13,520 bases of DNA, from the NCBI GenBank assembly GCA_937901055.1, contig CALCGO010000481.1:1-13520 (forward strand). Direction: 5' to 3'. The stretch's first letter is position 1, and each line of letters begins with the position of its first letter. The notes under the pieces were generated by a model. It was not told the origin of the DNA. It made no database searches and was given only the letters and a program-made list of their open reading frames with translations. This DNA comes from an uncultured Rhodobacterales bacterium (GTDB taxonomy: Bacteria > Pseudomonadota > Alphaproteobacteria > Rhodobacterales > Rhodobacteraceae). Below are positions 13,077-13,520 of this stretch, one piece after another. Made by a program: the position numbers and the translations under genes.

Positions 13077-13100
13077 GGGCGGCTTCAAGGTCGCCCTTTT
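13077..13100 (+). terminator. Intrinsic terminator between the 272-residue and AAA+ genes
   Basis: GGGCGGC (13077-13083) pairs with GTCGCCC (13090-13096) through one G-T wobble, with a six-base loop TTCAAG, followed by TTTT and a further T-rich stretch. It begins 13 bp after the stop codon at 13061-13063. The next start codon is only 24 bp downstream, so the AAA+ gene is either reached by read-through or has its own promoter within the preceding gene. Confidence 0.7.
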
Positions 13101-13123
13101 CCATTTTTCTCATGGAGGCAAAC

Positions 13124-13520
13124 ATGTCTTTTGATCTCAAACATCTTCCATCAACTTTTGAGGATCTCGTTATTGCCGATCCGCTCAACGCAGGCATCAT
13201 ACAGCAATACTGTACTGCTATACCCTCAAAGCCCCTATTACTCGTGGGCCCACCTGGCGCTGGAAAGACGGAAGCCGCGCGTGTCATTGCCCAGACATAC
13301 TTCAAAACCAAAAACATCCAGAACATGACCTGGGAATTCAATGGGGGAAGTTCAGGGAAAGACCTGCAGTCACAAATTATGGCAGAGACTAATTTCCAGC
13401 TCTTTGGCAACTCAGATAAAGCTCTTGTGGTGATCAATGAAATCGACACGCTAGATCTTCGCACGCAGCAACCCTTGTTTCGCGATTTTATGGACGCAAA
13501 GCGCTCCTACATTCGCTTCA
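13124..13520 (+). CDS. AAA+ ATPase, clamp-loader-like N-terminal part (continues beyond window)
   Basis: The ATG at 13124 has GGAGG at 13114-13118. The frame is open to the window edge, giving 132 residues. FEDLV at 12-16 is a usual AAA+ lead-in. Walker A is GPPGAGKT at 42-49. Walker B is ALVVINEID at 100-108, where the normal Asp before the catalytic Glu is Asn (NE in place of DE). The continuation TLDLRTQQPLFRDFMDAKRSYIRF resembles the segment after Walker B in RFC/DnaX/RuvB-type proteins (helix with QxxLxRxxE-like pattern, then the sensor-1 strand). A clamp-loader-like or MoxR-type remodelling ATPase is most likely. The full length and C-terminal domain are not visible, so the exact class is open. 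Confidence 0.85.
   Translation, partial: MSFDLKHLPSTFEDLVIADPLNAGIIQQYCTAIPSKPLLLVGPPGAGKTEAARVIAQTYFKTKNIQNMTWEFNGGSSGKDLQSQIMAETNFQLFGNSDKALVVINEIDTLDLRTQQPLFRDFMDAKRSYIRF

Overview
The window looks like accessory DNA from an alphaproteobacterium, possibly Rhodobacterales or a sphingomonad relative. The reasons are a RepB-type ParB-like protein, a PCu(A)C/SCO copper-chaperone set and alphaproteobacterial-looking codon use. It is a mosaic of two blocks that differ in composition. The left block (about 1-9060) is GC-richer and is a metal and cell-envelope island. The right block (about 9060-13520) is visibly richer in A+T, has mostly unrecognised genes and many short palindromes, and resembles a plasmid or integrated-element backbone.

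Left edge (1-600): the tail of an unrecognised gene is followed by three identical-architecture palindromes spaced exactly 27 bp apart. They sit in front of a HipB/Xre-type repressor gene that is broken after 26 codons. The break fuses it tail-to-tail with the first 54 codons of a minus-strand transglutaminase-like gene, so both genes have lost their 3' parts.

Metal island (600-9060): a minus-strand merR-ynfA pair faces a tightly overlapping plus-strand operon. That operon encodes SCO, DsbB-like, DsbA-like, PCu(A)C, a second SCO, a DUF411 protein, a ZIP transporter and LspA. Convergent with it are a lipoprotein L,D-transpeptidase and a CadA/ZntA-type P1B ATPase. Three promoters have the 19-bp -35/-10 spacing and central dyad typical of MerR activation. 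They lie before the broken transglutaminase gene, the SCO operon and cadA, which suggests one metal-responsive regulon governed by the local MerR protein. Together the genes would export Zn/Cd/Pb-type ions from the cytoplasm (CadA), move divalent metal (ZIP), handle copper and thiols in the periplasm (SCO, PCu(A)C, DUF411, Dsb pair) and adjust lipoproteins and the cell wall (LspA, L,D-transpeptidase).

Right block (9060-13520): a RepB/ParB-like gene has lost its natural start at the junction with cadA. Next comes a minus-strand three-gene operon (108, 43 and 121 residues). Its middle gene is a small one whose ends overlap both neighbours. A non-coding stretch (11001-11266) holds several perfect palindromes, including two 16-bp sites 27 bp apart, and a perfect DnaA-box sequence. 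It is followed by a Trp/Tyr-rich protein of unknown function, a divergent 272-residue unknown protein, an intrinsic terminator and the start of an AAA+ ATPase of clamp-loader-like appearance that runs off the window.
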